Source of the DNA: an uncultured Flavobacteriales bacterium
GTDB lineage: Bacteria > Bacteroidota > Bacteroidia > Flavobacteriales_D > Crocinitomicaceae
Reading direction: 5' to 3'
DNA: 38,961 bases
Assembly (NCBI GenBank): GCA_903945495.1
Contig: CAJAVU010000094.1
Span: 1 to 38,961 of the forward strand
Shown here: piece after piece, positions 1-8,128 of the stretch
Numbering within the stretch: position 1 is the first letter of the stretch
Layout: every line of letters begins with the position of its first letter
Notes under the pieces: generated by a model
What the model saw: the letters and a program-made list of their open reading frames with translations, nothing else
Database searches by the model: none
Told to the model about the DNA's origin: nothing
Made by a program: the position numbers and the translations under genes

Positions 1-1
1 A

Positions 2-157
2 GGAACTGCTTTTTATGCTGGCTGGAAATTAGCTACTGCGAGAAATGGAATCATTATTACTTATAAGGATTACAATGACGTATATATTTCACCCGAACGA
101 GAAGAAGAATTCATCTCACTTTTGATAAAGAAAAATGAATCAATTCACGTTAAGTAA
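2..157 (+). CDS. C-terminal end of a PH-domain-like protein (partial)
   Basis: An open frame enters from the left edge in frame 2 and stops with TAA at 155-157, giving 51 residues. The visible tail contains WKLATARNGIIITY followed by DVYISPEREEEFI. This resembles the last beta strands and helix of small bacterial PH-like (bPH/YcxB-type) membrane-associated proteins, in which an 'ISP..EEF' stretch commonly precedes the C-terminal helix. The family call rests on pattern memory from a short fragment, so it is tentative. The gene is convergent with the SDR gene that ends at 163, leaving only 5 bp between the two stop codons. No terminator is visible between them. Confidence 0.5.
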   Translation, partial: GTAFYAGWKLATARNGIIITYKDYNDVYISPEREEEFISLLIKKNESIHVK

Positions 158-162
158 TAGTA

Positions 163-957
163 TTAAGTCGCGGATTGCTTTTTAATGATTTTCCAAAATA
201 AACTAGGGAAAAGACGTTTGATTTTAACAGCCATAATCTCTTTGTTACCTATCAACACTTCTTTTTTATGTTTGGCCACAGCAACATACATCTGACGAAC
301 GCATTCTTCAGCAGACATACCAGTTTCTTGATTGTGATCCATAACTCCGTGTGAATTACCATCACCGTTCAATGCATTCACTGAAATATTCGTGTTGATT
401 TTCCCAGGACAAACAAGTGTTACATGAATGTTGTTATGTTCCTCTTCCAAAAGTAAACTTTCATAAAAGCCAAATAAAGCATGTTTTGAAGCACTGTAGG
501 CTGAACGTAAAAAGAATCCAAACTTTCCTGAAATAGAAGAAATTACAACGAAGTGCCCACTTTTTTGCGACTGCATGTATGGCAAAACAGCTTTTGTCAA
601 GGCGATATTTCCAAAATAATTAATTTCCATGATGCGGCGATCTATTTCCAAACTGGTTGTAGCTGCTGTAGAACGTTGGCTTAAACCACCATTGTTAATC
701 AACATGTCGATTCTCCCATACTGCTCAATTACAGATTTTGCTAAGGCTGGAAAATTTTCTGAAAATTCTAAATCAAGTGCCAAAGATAAATGCGTTTCAG
801 GATTTGGTAAGCTTTGTTTGATTGTATTCAAAGCACTCTCGTTGCGCGCTGACAAAACAACCTTCGCTCCATCTGCCGCAGCTTGTCGAACCATTTGCTC
901 TCCGATCCCAGAAGAAGCTCCTGTTATCCACACTACCTTATTTGTTAAATATCCCAT
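163..957 (-). CDS. Short-chain dehydrogenase/reductase (SDR family)
   Basis: Classical SDR oxidoreductase of 264 aa using NAD(P)H; the substrate cannot be read from sequence. The cofactor motif TGASSGIG is at residues 12-19, a variant NNAG motif (NNGG) at 88-91, and the catalytic Ser/Tyr/Lys are at about 141, 154 and 158 (SISG... YSASK). A C-terminal basic stretch (KIKRLFPSLFWKIIKKQ) resembles membrane-associated SDRs of the DHRS7 type. An upstream in-frame ATG at 978 would add seven residues, but it lies inside the rho-independent terminator hairpin of the preceding minus-strand gene (971-996), so the ATG at 957 is preferred. I see no own promoter; transcription may come from read-through of that terminator. 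Confidence 0.88.
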   Translation of the reverse strand: MGYLTNKVVWITGASSGIGEQMVRQAAADGAKVVLSARNESALNTIKQSLPNPETHLSLALDLEFSENFPALAKSVIEQYGRIDMLINNGGLSQRSTAATTSLEIDRRIMEINYFGNIALTKAVLPYMQSQKSGHFVVISSISGKFGFFLRSAYSASKHALFGFYESLLLEEEHNNIHVTLVCPGKINTNISVNALNGDGNSHGVMDHNQETGMSAEECVRQMYVAVAKHKKEVLIGNKEIMAVKIKRLFPSLFWKIIKKQSAT

Positions 958-963
958 GGTATC

Positions 964-996
964 AAAAAAAAATCCCAACTGTTAAAAGTTGGGATT
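964..996 (-). terminator. Rho-independent terminator after the secreted orphan gene
   Basis: Read on the minus strand, a perfect 10-bp stem (AATCCCAACT / AGTTGGGATT; 987-996 pairs with 971-980) with a 6-nt loop is followed by an unbroken run of U (plus-strand A's at 964-972). It lies just past the stop of the gene at 1017-1445. It also covers a possible upstream start codon of the SDR gene, which argues against that start. Confidence 0.9.
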
Positions 997-1016
997 AAAA
1001 TTAATTTATTTCTTAA

Positions 1017-1445
1017 TTACAAATCATCTGGAATTGTAACTGTTTTTACATTTTTTTGTTTTGGTTTCAATTTCTCAATGAAAACTACTTTTAATTTTTG
1101 TCCGTCCGCAGTGTAAATCATTTCAGAAATACCATTTGTAATTGTTGGTGGAGCTTTTTTGTCGTTGTAAAACTTCGTTTCCAACAATTCGTATGTATTA
1201 TCATCGTACTGAACAAAAATCGACATGATTTGACCATTTTCTACACGAGCTTTTCCTGAAACACATGTTGTACCTTCTTTTTCAAAATAGCTAATGATTA
1301 CATTACGATGCATATCATCTGCAACTGTATAAGCACCTCTTTTCATAAATGCCTCTTCTAATTTCTTAAAACAGTCATCAGTTGCCTGCGCAGAAAGCGT
1401 AAAAGACAAAATCACAGATGATAAAAATAGTAAGCCTTTCTTCAT
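1017..1445 (-). CDS. Small secreted protein of unknown function
   Basis: Product of 142 aa. Residues 1-21 form a clear Sec signal peptide (MKKGLLFLSSVILSFTLSAQA) with likely cleavage after the final Ala, leaving about 120 residues in the periplasm or outside. Two cysteines remain in the mature part (in DDCFKK and TTCVSG) and could form a disulfide. I recognise no domain. The gene has its own promoter (-33 TTTG, 21 bp, -7 TATATTTG on the minus strand) and its own strong terminator, so it appears to be a monocistronic unit, divergent from gmhA. No lipobox is present, so it is not an obvious lipoprotein. It may be a lineage-specific family. Confidence 0.8.
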   Translation of the reverse strand: MKKGLLFLSSVILSFTLSAQATDDCFKKLEEAFMKRGAYTVADDMHRNVIISYFEKEGTTCVSGKARVENGQIMSIFVQYDDNTYELLETKFYNDKKAPPTITNGISEMIYTADGQKLKVVFIEKLKPKQKNVKTVTIPDDL

Positions 1446-1480
1446 AATGTTGTTGTTTTTTTTTGGGTAACCCCAGGTTT

Positions 1481-1513
1481 CAAATATAACAAGTTTGAAT
1501 GAATTTCATCAAA
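1481..1513 (-). promoter_or_regulatory. Promoter for the secreted orphan gene
   Basis: On the minus strand the -33 element TTTG (plus CAAA, 1510-1513) and the -7 element TATATTTG (plus CAAATATA, 1481-1488) are separated by 21 bp. This matches the Bacteroidota sigma-A pattern TTTG-N17-23-TAnnTTTG. The start codon at 1445 lies 35 nt past the -7 box. Confidence 0.65.
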
Positions 1514-1528
1514 TCGTTTGAAATTATT

Positions 1529-1536
1529 TATTTTTG
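1529..1536 (+). promoter_or_regulatory. -7 promoter element for gmhA
   Basis: TATTTTTG fits TAnnTTTG and lies 15 nt before the ATG at 1552. No good -33 TTTG is found at the usual distance. Its position places the upstream TTG start candidate (1534) inside the promoter, which supports the ATG at 1552 as the true start. Confidence 0.5.
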
Positions 1537-1551
1537 ACAAAATTCAAAGTG

Positions 1552-2124
1552 ATGAGCACAAAACAAATAGCAGACCATTTTTCCGAAGCATTCGAAATTT
1601 TGCAAAAATTTAACAATCCGTCAAATCATTCGTTGATAAAAACGGCAGGTGAAACAATGGTTACATCTTTGAAAAATGGAGGTAAAATAATTAGCTGCGG
1701 CAATGGAGGATCGATGTGCGACGCCATGCATTTCGCAGAAGAATTAACAGGTCGATACAAAAATGATCGCAAAGCTATCCCAGCACTTTCAATTTCTGAC
1801 CCAAGTCACATGAGTTGTGTTGGCAATGATTATGGTTACGATTTTGTTTTTTCGCGCTATTTAGAAGCTTTGGGTAATTCTGGAGACGTTTTATTAGCGA
1901 TTTCTACTTCAGGAAATTCAAAAAATGTGCTAAATGCTATTCACACGGCAAAAGAAAAGGGAATGAAGGTCATTGGCTTAACTGGAAAATCTGGTGGAGC
2001 GATAGCGGAATTATGTGATGTTGAAATCAGAGCACCGTATTCAGAATATGCGGATCGAGCGCAAGAAATTCATATCAAAGTGATTCATTCTCTAATTGAC
2101 TTCATTGAAACTCATATTGATTAA
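1552..2124 (+). CDS. gmhA: Sedoheptulose 7-phosphate isomerase (GmhA)
   Basis: SIS-domain phosphoheptose isomerase of 190 aa, close to the 192 aa of the E. coli enzyme. It converts sedoheptulose 7-phosphate to D-glycero-D-manno-heptose 7-phosphate, the first step toward heptose for lipopolysaccharide or S-layer/glycoprotein sugars, in the cytoplasm. Visible matches are the phosphate-binding CGNGGS, the family signature [14 protein letters not shown], the STSGNS loop and the C-terminal QEIHIKVIH with the catalytic Gln/His. In E. coli the motif reads GGSH; here it is GGSM, a change at a position close to the active site. An in-frame TTG at 1534 would extend the protein by six residues, but it overlaps a -7 element, so the ATG at 1552 was chosen. 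No other heptose genes are adjacent. Confidence 0.92.
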   Translation: MSTKQIADHFSEAFEILQKFNNPSNHSLIKTAGETMVTSLKNGGKIISCGNGGSMCDAMHFAEELTGRYKNDRKAIPALSISDPSHMSCVGNDYGYDFVFSRYLEALGNSGDVLLAISTSGNSKNVLNAIHTAKEKGMKVIGLTGKSGGAIAELCDVEIRAPYSEYADRAQEIHIKVIHSLIDFIETHID

Positions 2125-2243
2125 GTGAAAAATCCTGCCTAAAATCAGCCGATAAATTGCACTTATCAACCATCAATTCAAAATTGTTGAAAAACGGTTA
2201 TAAATCAACCCTTCTATTTAAAATTAGAACCAAATTTATTGTC

Positions 2244-2251
2244 TAAATTTG
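2244..2251 (+). promoter_or_regulatory. -7 promoter element for the fur-purA operon
   Basis: TAAATTTG fits TAnnTTTG and lies 18 nt before the ATG at 2270. The TTG that would extend the Fur frame (2249) sits inside this element and is therefore unlikely to be used. No clear -33 box is present. Confidence 0.55.
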
Positions 2252-2269
2252 CCCTTTTCCGATAAGAAT

Positions 2270-2722
2270 ATGTCGAATCAGGAATTACAAACAACAGTAA
2301 AAAACATATTTTCCGCGTATTTGGAGCAGAACGGACATCGTAAGACACCCGAACGCTTCGCCATACTCGCAGAAATCTACAATTACCAAGGGCACTTTGA
2401 TATCGAATCACTCTATATCAAAATGAAAAATCAGAACTATCGTGTGTCAAGAGCGACATTGTATAATACAATTGAGTTATTATTGGCGTGTAATTTAGTT
2501 CGTAAACACCAGTTTGGTAAAAACATTGCGCAATTCGAAAAGTCGCACGGTTCAAAACAACACGATCATATTGTTCTTACAGATTCAGGAGAAGTAATTG
2601 AGTTTTGCGATCCGCGCATTCAAGCGATCAAAGCAACGATTGAAGAAGTTTTTGGAGTAGAGGTTCAACATCACTCACTTTACTTCTACGGTGTGAAAAA
2701 GGAAAATTCTGATAAAAAATAG
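2270..2722 (+). CDS. Fur-family metal-responsive repressor
   Basis: Fur-superfamily DNA-binding regulator of 150 aa. The N-terminal winged helix includes [12 protein letters not shown] and the recognition-helix region [12 protein letters not shown]. The C-terminal dimerisation/metal domain shows the regulatory ligands: [20 protein letters not shown] and HHSLYFYG. The Cys-x-x-Cys structural zinc motif seen in E. coli Fur (LICLDCG) is replaced by IVLTDSG, so this site should be absent. Which metal it senses (Fe, Zn, Mn) or whether it is PerR-like cannot be told from sequence. It is the first gene of a tight operon with STAS, purA and ostA-like genes (4-bp gap to the next). The ATG start was chosen because the longer TTG start overlaps the promoter. 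Confidence 0.88.
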   Translation: MSNQELQTTVKNIFSAYLEQNGHRKTPERFAILAEIYNYQGHFDIESLYIKMKNQNYRVSRATLYNTIELLLACNLVRKHQFGKNIAQFEKSHGSKQHDHIVLTDSGEVIEFCDPRIQAIKATIEEVFGVEVQHHSLYFYGVKKENSDKK

Positions 2723-2726
2723 CCGT

Positions 2727-3068
2727 ATGAGTTTAGACTATAAAATTTCTACAGTTGATGCTGTTACTGTTGTTTCTTTTAAAGGAAAAATTATTTCGGA
2801 CGCTGATATTCAGAATTTACTTACTGACTTAGATGATTCAAAATTATCTGCAAATCGAGTTTTTGATTTTAGTGAATTAACACACATTAATTCTTCTGGG
2901 ATCAATTTCATTATAAAATCATTAACTAAAACGCGCATTAACGGTGGCGATTTAGTGCTTTGTTCCGTTGGTGGAACAGTTAAAACGTTGTTTGAAATGG
3001 CTAAAATCGATGATATATTTTCGATTTATGAAACTGTTTCAGATGCAATCAATCATTATAAGAACTAA
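2727..3068 (+). CDS. Stand-alone STAS-domain protein (anti-sigma factor antagonist-like)
   Basis: A 113-aa protein consisting of a single STAS fold. The signature region DFSELTHINSSGINFIIK matches the SpoIIAA/RsbV phosphorylation loop, where the second Ser of INSSG is the expected phospho-acceptor. In known families such proteins bind anti-sigma kinases in a partner switch. No RsbW-like kinase or sigma factor gene is present in the window, so the partner is unknown. It sits 4 bp after the Fur-family gene and 3 bp before purA, so the three are almost certainly co-transcribed. It could instead be a small regulator of other proteins; function is inferred from the fold only. Confidence 0.85.
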   Translation: MSLDYKISTVDAVTVVSFKGKIISDADIQNLLTDLDDSKLSANRVFDFSELTHINSSGINFIIKSLTKTRINGGDLVLCSVGGTVKTLFEMAKIDDIFSIYETVSDAINHYKN

Positions 3069-3071
3069 CAA

Positions 3072-4346
3072 ATGAAAGTAGACGTACTATTGGGTTTACA
3101 ATGGGGTGACGAAGGAAAAGGAAAAATCGTCGATGTATTAACCCCTCAATACGACATTATTGCTCGTTTTCAAGGCGGACCAAACGCAGGTCACACCTTA
3201 GAATTCAATGGCATTAAACACGTCCTTCACACAATTCCATCTGGAATATTCAGAGAAGATGTTATCAATTTAGTTGGTAACGGTGTTGTAATTGATCCAG
3301 TTGTGTTCCAAAAAGAATTGGAGAAATTGGCTCCTTTCAATATTGACTTTAAAAAACGTCTTTTATTGTCGAAAAAGGCGCATTTGATTCTACCTACACA
3401 TCGTTTGTTAGATGCAGCTTCTGAAACAGCAAAAGGAAAAAATAAAATTGGATCGACTTTAAAAGGAATCGGCCCAACGTATATGGATAAAACTGGTCGT
3501 AACGGCTTAAGAGTTGGTGATATTTTCATGTCAAACTTTCAAGAAAAATACGACGCTTTAGTTGAGAAACACGTTGGAATGTTGAGTCATTACGATGGTT
3601 TCGAATACGATCTTTCAGAATTGGAAGCTCCTTTCATGGAAGGAATTGAAGTATTGAAAGGATTGACAGCGGTTGACTCTGAACAATATTTGAATGAAGC
3701 GTTCAAAGCTGGAAAACGTGTTTTAGCTGAAGGTGCTCAAGGAACAATGTTAGATATAGATTTCGGAACTTATCCTTTCGTAACTTCTTCAAATACAGTT
3801 ACTGCAGGAACTTGTACAGGTTTAGGTGTCGCTCCAACTAAAATTGGAAACGTTATCGGAATATTTAAAGCATATTGTACACGCGTTGGTAGTGGTCCAT
3901 TCCCAACAGAATTGGATGATGAAGTTGGTGAATTGATTCGTCAAGAAGGTCGTGAATTTGGAGCAACAACTGGTCGTCCAAGAAGATGTGGATGGGTGGA
4001 TTTACCTCAAATGAAATATGCGATCATGATCAACGGTGTAACTGAATTATCGATGATGAAAGCAGATGTTTTAAGTTGTTTCGAAACAATTAAAGTGTGT
4101 ACGCATTACATTATTGATGGCGAACGTGTTGATTATTTCCCATTCGACGTAAATGGAATTAATTTAACTCCAGTTTACGAAGAAATCGAAGGTTGGAACT
4201 GTGATTTGACACAATTATCAAGCTATGATGATGCGCCTCAAGCGCTGAAAAATTATGTAAGCTATTTGGAACGAAATTTGGAAGTGCCTATCACGGTTGT
4301 TTCTGTTGGTCCTGATAGAACACAAACATTAAGCAATAAAAAATAA
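3072..4346 (+). CDS. purA: Adenylosuccinate synthetase
   Basis: Catalyses IMP + aspartate + GTP to adenylosuccinate, the first committed step to AMP, in the cytoplasm. The product is 424 aa, a normal length. The N-terminal P-loop-like LQWGDEGKGKIVD contains the catalytic Asp (residue 13 of the family), followed by GGPNAGHT with the catalytic His, GSTLKGIGPTYMDK, AEGAQGTMLDIDFGTYPFVTSS and, near the C-terminus, TGRPRRCGW, all hallmark motifs. Third gene of the fur/STAS/purA/ostA operon; the next gene begins after one base. Confidence 0.97.
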   Translation: MKVDVLLGLQWGDEGKGKIVDVLTPQYDIIARFQGGPNAGHTLEFNGIKHVLHTIPSGIFREDVINLVGNGVVIDPVVFQKELEKLAPFNIDFKKRLLLSKKAHLILPTHRLLDAASETAKGKNKIGSTLKGIGPTYMDKTGRNGLRVGDIFMSNFQEKYDALVEKHVGMLSHYDGFEYDLSELEAPFMEGIEVLKGLTAVDSEQYLNEAFKAGKRVLAEGAQGTMLDIDFGTYPFVTSSNTVTAGTCTGLGVAPTKIGNVIGIFKAYCTRVGSGPFPTELDDEVGELIRQEGREFGATTGRPRRCGWVDLPQMKYAIMINGVTELSMMKADVLSCFETIKVCTHYIIDGERVDYFPFDVNGINLTPVYEEIEGWNCDLTQLSSYDDAPQALKNYVSYLERNLEVPITVVSVGPDRTQTLSNKK

Positions 4347-4347
4347 G

Positions 4348-5886
4348 TTGATTCAACACAAGAACATACTAAAAATTGCGCTTTTCATAGGCGCATTTTT
4401 TTTGATGCCATTACTTAGTAGTGCGCAAAAAAGTGTTCTTGAATTATTGCCTGGTGCAGACAAACTTGGATACGATGAAAGAACAGGTGCGCATCGCCTA
4501 ACAGGTTCTGTCAATTTCATTTATCAAGGAAATACCATGTATTGTGATTCGGCACATTATTACGATAAAACAAATGAAGTTCGTGCATACGGCAATGTTC
4601 ACATTACCAAAGAAGACATCAATCTGTTCTGCGATTCGCTTTACTACAGCGGTAAAACCCGAAAAGCAAAATTGTGGGGACATGTGCGTGCCCGCGATTC
4701 TGAATACAAACTCACCACTGACACTTTAGAATACGATGCAAAAAAAGCACAAGGGATTTATCGTCATGGTGGAAAAATTGAAAGCATTGTTTCAAATGAA
4801 GTATTGACAAGTCGCGTCGGTTATTTCTATCCCGAATCCAAAAGTTTCTTTTTCAGCGGGAAGGTAAAGTATAAAAACGACGATTTATCAATGACTACGG
4901 ATACTTTGCAATATACTTATTCAAAGCAAACAACCCATTTTTATGGTCCTACAAAAATTGTTCGAGGCACTACAACAATGTTTTGCGAGCGCGGATGGTA
5001 CAATGTTGTGACGGAGGAAGGAAGCTTAATTCGCAATGCTGAAATATATCAAGAAAGTAAAACAATTAAAGGAGATACACTACTCTATCAACCAAAAAAA
5101 GGTCAATCCATTGGAAAAGGTCATGTTTATTTTATAGACACAACTCAATCCATTGAATTTTATGGTGATTATGCAATTAATTCAGATACCAACAATTATT
5201 CATTCTTAACCGGACACGCATTAGCCAAACGCATTCAAAACAAGGACACGATTTACATTCATGCTGATACTTTATTCAATCAAAATGATTCATTTGGAAA
5301 AGCACTTTTCGTTAGAGGTTCGAAGAATGTAAAAATCTTCCACAATGACATTCAAGCACAATGCGACAGCCTACATTTTGAAGAACCAAAGGGAATAATG
5401 GAAATGTACTACTCCCCTATAATTTGGGCGAAGAATTCAGAATTGAAAGGAAAGAAAATGACGGTTTACATCGTGGATTCATTAATCGATCACATATTCA
5501 TTGAGGAGAACGCAACGGCGATCATGGAAATTGATACAGGCAACTACTACAATCAAATTGCTGGAAAAGAAATGACTGCGTATATGAAAGACAATGAATT
5601 GGTTCGTTCAGATGTGAGTGGAACAGCAAAAACGATCTTTTTTCCGCAAGACGAAGAAAAAACGGATACAAGTTTTACGGTTAAAAGGCTTGGCATGAAC
5701 CGCTTGTACGCAAGTGATTTACGTGTTTACTTAGATAGTGGTGAAGTAACGGGAGTAACCTATTTCGACAAACCTGATGGAGTATTTTACCCAATGAATA
5801 AAATCAATAAAGAAGAACAGTTTATTTCCAATTTCGAATGGAATCCATTTTTACGTCCTAAAACGTGGATGGAAATCGTGCATTAA
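4348..5886 (+). CDS. OstA-like outer-membrane biogenesis protein (LptA/LptD N-domain type)
   Basis: A 512-aa exported protein with a signal peptide (hydrophobic core ILKIALFIGAFFLMPLLSSA, cleavage before Gln). The body is built of repeating short beta strands such as 'YCDSAHYYDKTNEVRAYGNV', 'LFCDSLYYSGKTRKAKLWG' and 'MTTDTLQY', characteristic of the OstA beta-jellyroll that binds lipopolysaccharide in LptA and the LptD N-terminal domain. In Bacteroidota such OstA-like proteins often neighbour purA. The only reasonable start is TTG at 4348, one base after the purA stop, since the next in-frame ATG would cut the signal peptide. The stop codon overlaps by 4 bp the stop of the convergent rel/spoT gene. 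A role in LPS transport is inferred; the true LptA or LptD may be elsewhere. Confidence 0.85.
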   Translation: MIQHKNILKIALFIGAFFLMPLLSSAQKSVLELLPGADKLGYDERTGAHRLTGSVNFIYQGNTMYCDSAHYYDKTNEVRAYGNVHITKEDINLFCDSLYYSGKTRKAKLWGHVRARDSEYKLTTDTLEYDAKKAQGIYRHGGKIESIVSNEVLTSRVGYFYPESKSFFFSGKVKYKNDDLSMTTDTLQYTYSKQTTHFYGPTKIVRGTTTMFCERGWYNVVTEEGSLIRNAEIYQESKTIKGDTLLYQPKKGQSIGKGHVYFIDTTQSIEFYGDYAINSDTNNYSFLTGHALAKRIQNKDTIYIHADTLFNQNDSFGKALFVRGSKNVKIFHNDIQAQCDSLHFEEPKGIMEMYYSPIIWAKNSELKGKKMTVYIVDSLIDHIFIEENATAIMEIDTGNYYNQIAGKEMTAYMKDNELVRSDVSGTAKTIFFPQDEEKTDTSFTVKRLGMNRLYASDLRVYLDSGEVTGVTYFDKPDGVFYPMNKINKEEQFISNFEWNPFLRPKTWMEIVH

Positions 5887-8123
5887 TTCCCTATCTCTTC
5901 TTCGGTATCCCAACGTGTTACGCGCTGAACTCCTTCAACTTGTTCGAATTTACTCATCAATTGTTCCAAATGTTCTGTATCGTAAACCAACACTTTGATG
6001 CGTCCTTCAAAAATTCCATCTTCCGTTTCAAACGAGATTGATTTCATATTGACATTGTGTTGTTTTGAGATAATTTCCGTCAAACGATTTACCAAACCAA
6101 TGTTATCAATTCCATTGATACGAATCGCTGCAATACGTTCTTCCAATTTTTTCGATTGCCAGCGTGCTTTGATACAACGATAATTCATTTTTGACATCAA
6201 ATGTTCCGCATTCGGGCAATTGTTTCGGTGAATTTTGATTCCTTCATTGATTGTAATAAATCCAAAAACCTCATCTCCAGGAATTGGATTACAACAACGC
6301 GCCATTTGGTATTGGATATTTTTGAAATCTTCACCAATAATAATTACATCCTCTTTCTTGTCAACCTTTTTGTAAACATCCTTTTCATGTTTATCTTTTT
6401 TGGCAACAGGAGCTTTTTTCTCTGCTTGTAAGACGCCGTGAACACAATCAATATCACGCAATTTGGCTAAATCAATTTTCCCTTTTGCGATTCTAAAATA
6501 CAATTCTGTTCCAGATGGCATTCCATAGAATTTCTCCAGGAAAGCAATGTTATCTGACGTAAATTTAATGTTATGTTGCTTGAATTTGCGTTCCAAAATC
6601 TCACGACCATCTTGTGCGATAGCTTTACGCTCTTCATTCAAGGATGATTTGATTTTCTGCTTTGCCCGTGCTGAAATCACAAAACGCAACCATTCTTCAT
6701 TCGGTTTTTGTTTTGAAGAGGTAATGATTTCCAACTGATCGCCATTCAACAATTGATAACTCAATGGAACCAAACGATTATTTACTTTCGCACCAATACA
6801 TTTATCACCAATATCCGTATGAATGTCATAGGCAAAATCGAGAATAGTCGAACCATTTGGCAAAACTCTCAATTCTCCTTTTGGTGTAAATACGTAAATT
6901 TCATCTGAAAACAAATTCGCTTTGAACTCATTCACAAAGTCCATCGCATTTGAATCTGGATTCTCTAATAAATCACGAATTTCAGCTATCCATCGGTCAA
7001 ATTTGCTTTCTTCTGAATTTGATTCCTTGTATTTGTAATGCGCTGCTAATCCTTTCTCAGCAATTTCATCCATGCGTTTTGAACGAATTTGCACCTCAAC
7101 CCATTTACCGCTTGGCGACATCACAGTTGTATGCAATGACTCATATCCATTTGCTCTTGGTGTAGAAATCCAATCGCGTAAACGGTCTGGACTCGGTTGA
7201 TAAAAGTCAGTAACAATACTATAAATTCTCCAACAATCTGGTTTTTCTAATTCTTGTGGTGTATCGACAATAATTCGAATGGCAAACACATCATACACTT
7301 CTTCGAAAGGAATATCTTTCGTATGCATTTTGCGCCAAATCGATGAAATAGATTTTGTACGTGCTTTAATATCAAAAACATACCCTTCATGCGTCAAAGC
7401 ATCTTTAATCGGGGAAACAAATCGTCGAATAAAGCGATTTCGAACATCCTGAGTGGATTTCAAATTCGTTTCAATATTTTTATATACATCCGATTCGCTG
7501 TACATCATGGCCAGATCTTCCAACTCACTTTTGATGGAATACAAGCCTAAACGATGCGCAAGTGGAGCGTATAAAAATTTCGTTTCCGAAGCTATTTTCA
7601 ATTGTTTATCGGCACGCATACTGCCAAGCGTTCGCATATTGTGTAAGCGATCAGCCAACTTGATTAAAACAACTCGAATATCATCCGAAATTGTCAAAAT
7701 CATTTTACGGAAATTCTCTGCTTGAATTGATGCATTTTCATCAAAAACTTCCGGAATCTTTGTCAATCCATCGATGATTAAACGAACTTTTGGTCCGAAT
7801 AAATCTTCAACATCTTGTAAAGTTATGTGCGTATCTTCAACCGTATCATGCAACAATGCACAGGTGATCGCAGTTGCACCCAAACCCATTTCTTCGGCAC
7901 AAATACGCGCAACGGCAATTGGATGATAGATATAAGGTTCTCCCGATTTGCGGCGCATATCTTTGTGTGCCTCAACAGCAACATCAAATGCTTTTCGAAT
8001 CATACGTGTATCCTCACGTGAACGATCTTTCGCTGCACGCAACAATCCTTTGAACGCATTAAGAATTTCCTTGCGTTCTTGTTCTAATTCAGCTTCGGTG
8101 AAAACCTTTTTTGTTTGTGACAT
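5883..8123 (-). CDS. Bifunctional (p)ppGpp synthetase/hydrolase (RelA/SpoT family)
   Basis: Long RelA/SpoT homologue of 746 aa controlling the stringent response. Domains in order: HD hydrolase (HPIAVARI, LLHDTVEDT, RLHNMRTLG) with an intact HD pair, so ppGpp hydrolysis is expected; synthetase (WRKMHTK, YDVFAIRIIVDTP, DRLRDWISTPRANGYESLHT); TGS (DEIYVFTPKGELRVLPNG); a zinc-finger/CC region with ARCCNPIPGDEVFGF and HRNNCPN; C-terminal ACT. The basic RLRD motif in the synthetase corresponds to the RxKD type of bifunctional enzymes rather than the ExDD type of synthetase-only RelA. It follows fahA after 5 bp and is probably co-transcribed with it. It overlaps the end of the ostA-like gene by 4 bp tail to tail. 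Confidence 0.95.
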   Translation of the reverse strand: MSQTKKVFTEAELEQERKEILNAFKGLLRAAKDRSREDTRMIRKAFDVAVEAHKDMRRKSGEPYIYHPIAVARICAEEMGLGATAITCALLHDTVEDTHITLQDVEDLFGPKVRLIIDGLTKIPEVFDENASIQAENFRKMILTISDDIRVVLIKLADRLHNMRTLGSMRADKQLKIASETKFLYAPLAHRLGLYSIKSELEDLAMMYSESDVYKNIETNLKSTQDVRNRFIRRFVSPIKDALTHEGYVFDIKARTKSISSIWRKMHTKDIPFEEVYDVFAIRIIVDTPQELEKPDCWRIYSIVTDFYQPSPDRLRDWISTPRANGYESLHTTVMSPSGKWVEVQIRSKRMDEIAEKGLAAHYKYKESNSEESKFDRWIAEIRDLLENPDSNAMDFVNEFKANLFSDEIYVFTPKGELRVLPNGSTILDFAYDIHTDIGDKCIGAKVNNRLVPLSYQLLNGDQLEIITSSKQKPNEEWLRFVISARAKQKIKSSLNEERKAIAQDGREILERKFKQHNIKFTSDNIAFLEKFYGMPSGTELYFRIAKGKIDLAKLRDIDCVHGVLQAEKKAPVAKKDKHEKDVYKKVDKKEDVIIIGEDFKNIQYQMARCCNPIPGDEVFGFITINEGIKIHRNNCPNAEHLMSKMNYRCIKARWQSKKLEERIAAIRINGIDNIGLVNRLTEIISKQHNVNMKSISFETEDGIFEGRIKVLVYDTEHLEQLMSKFEQVEGVQRVTRWDTEEEIGN

Positions 8124-8128
8124 TGCAA

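Noticed and set aside
629-985. Plus-strand open frame of 118 codons opposite the SDR gene
   Set aside because: Shadow of the SDR coding sequence, which has clear catalytic motifs on the other strand.
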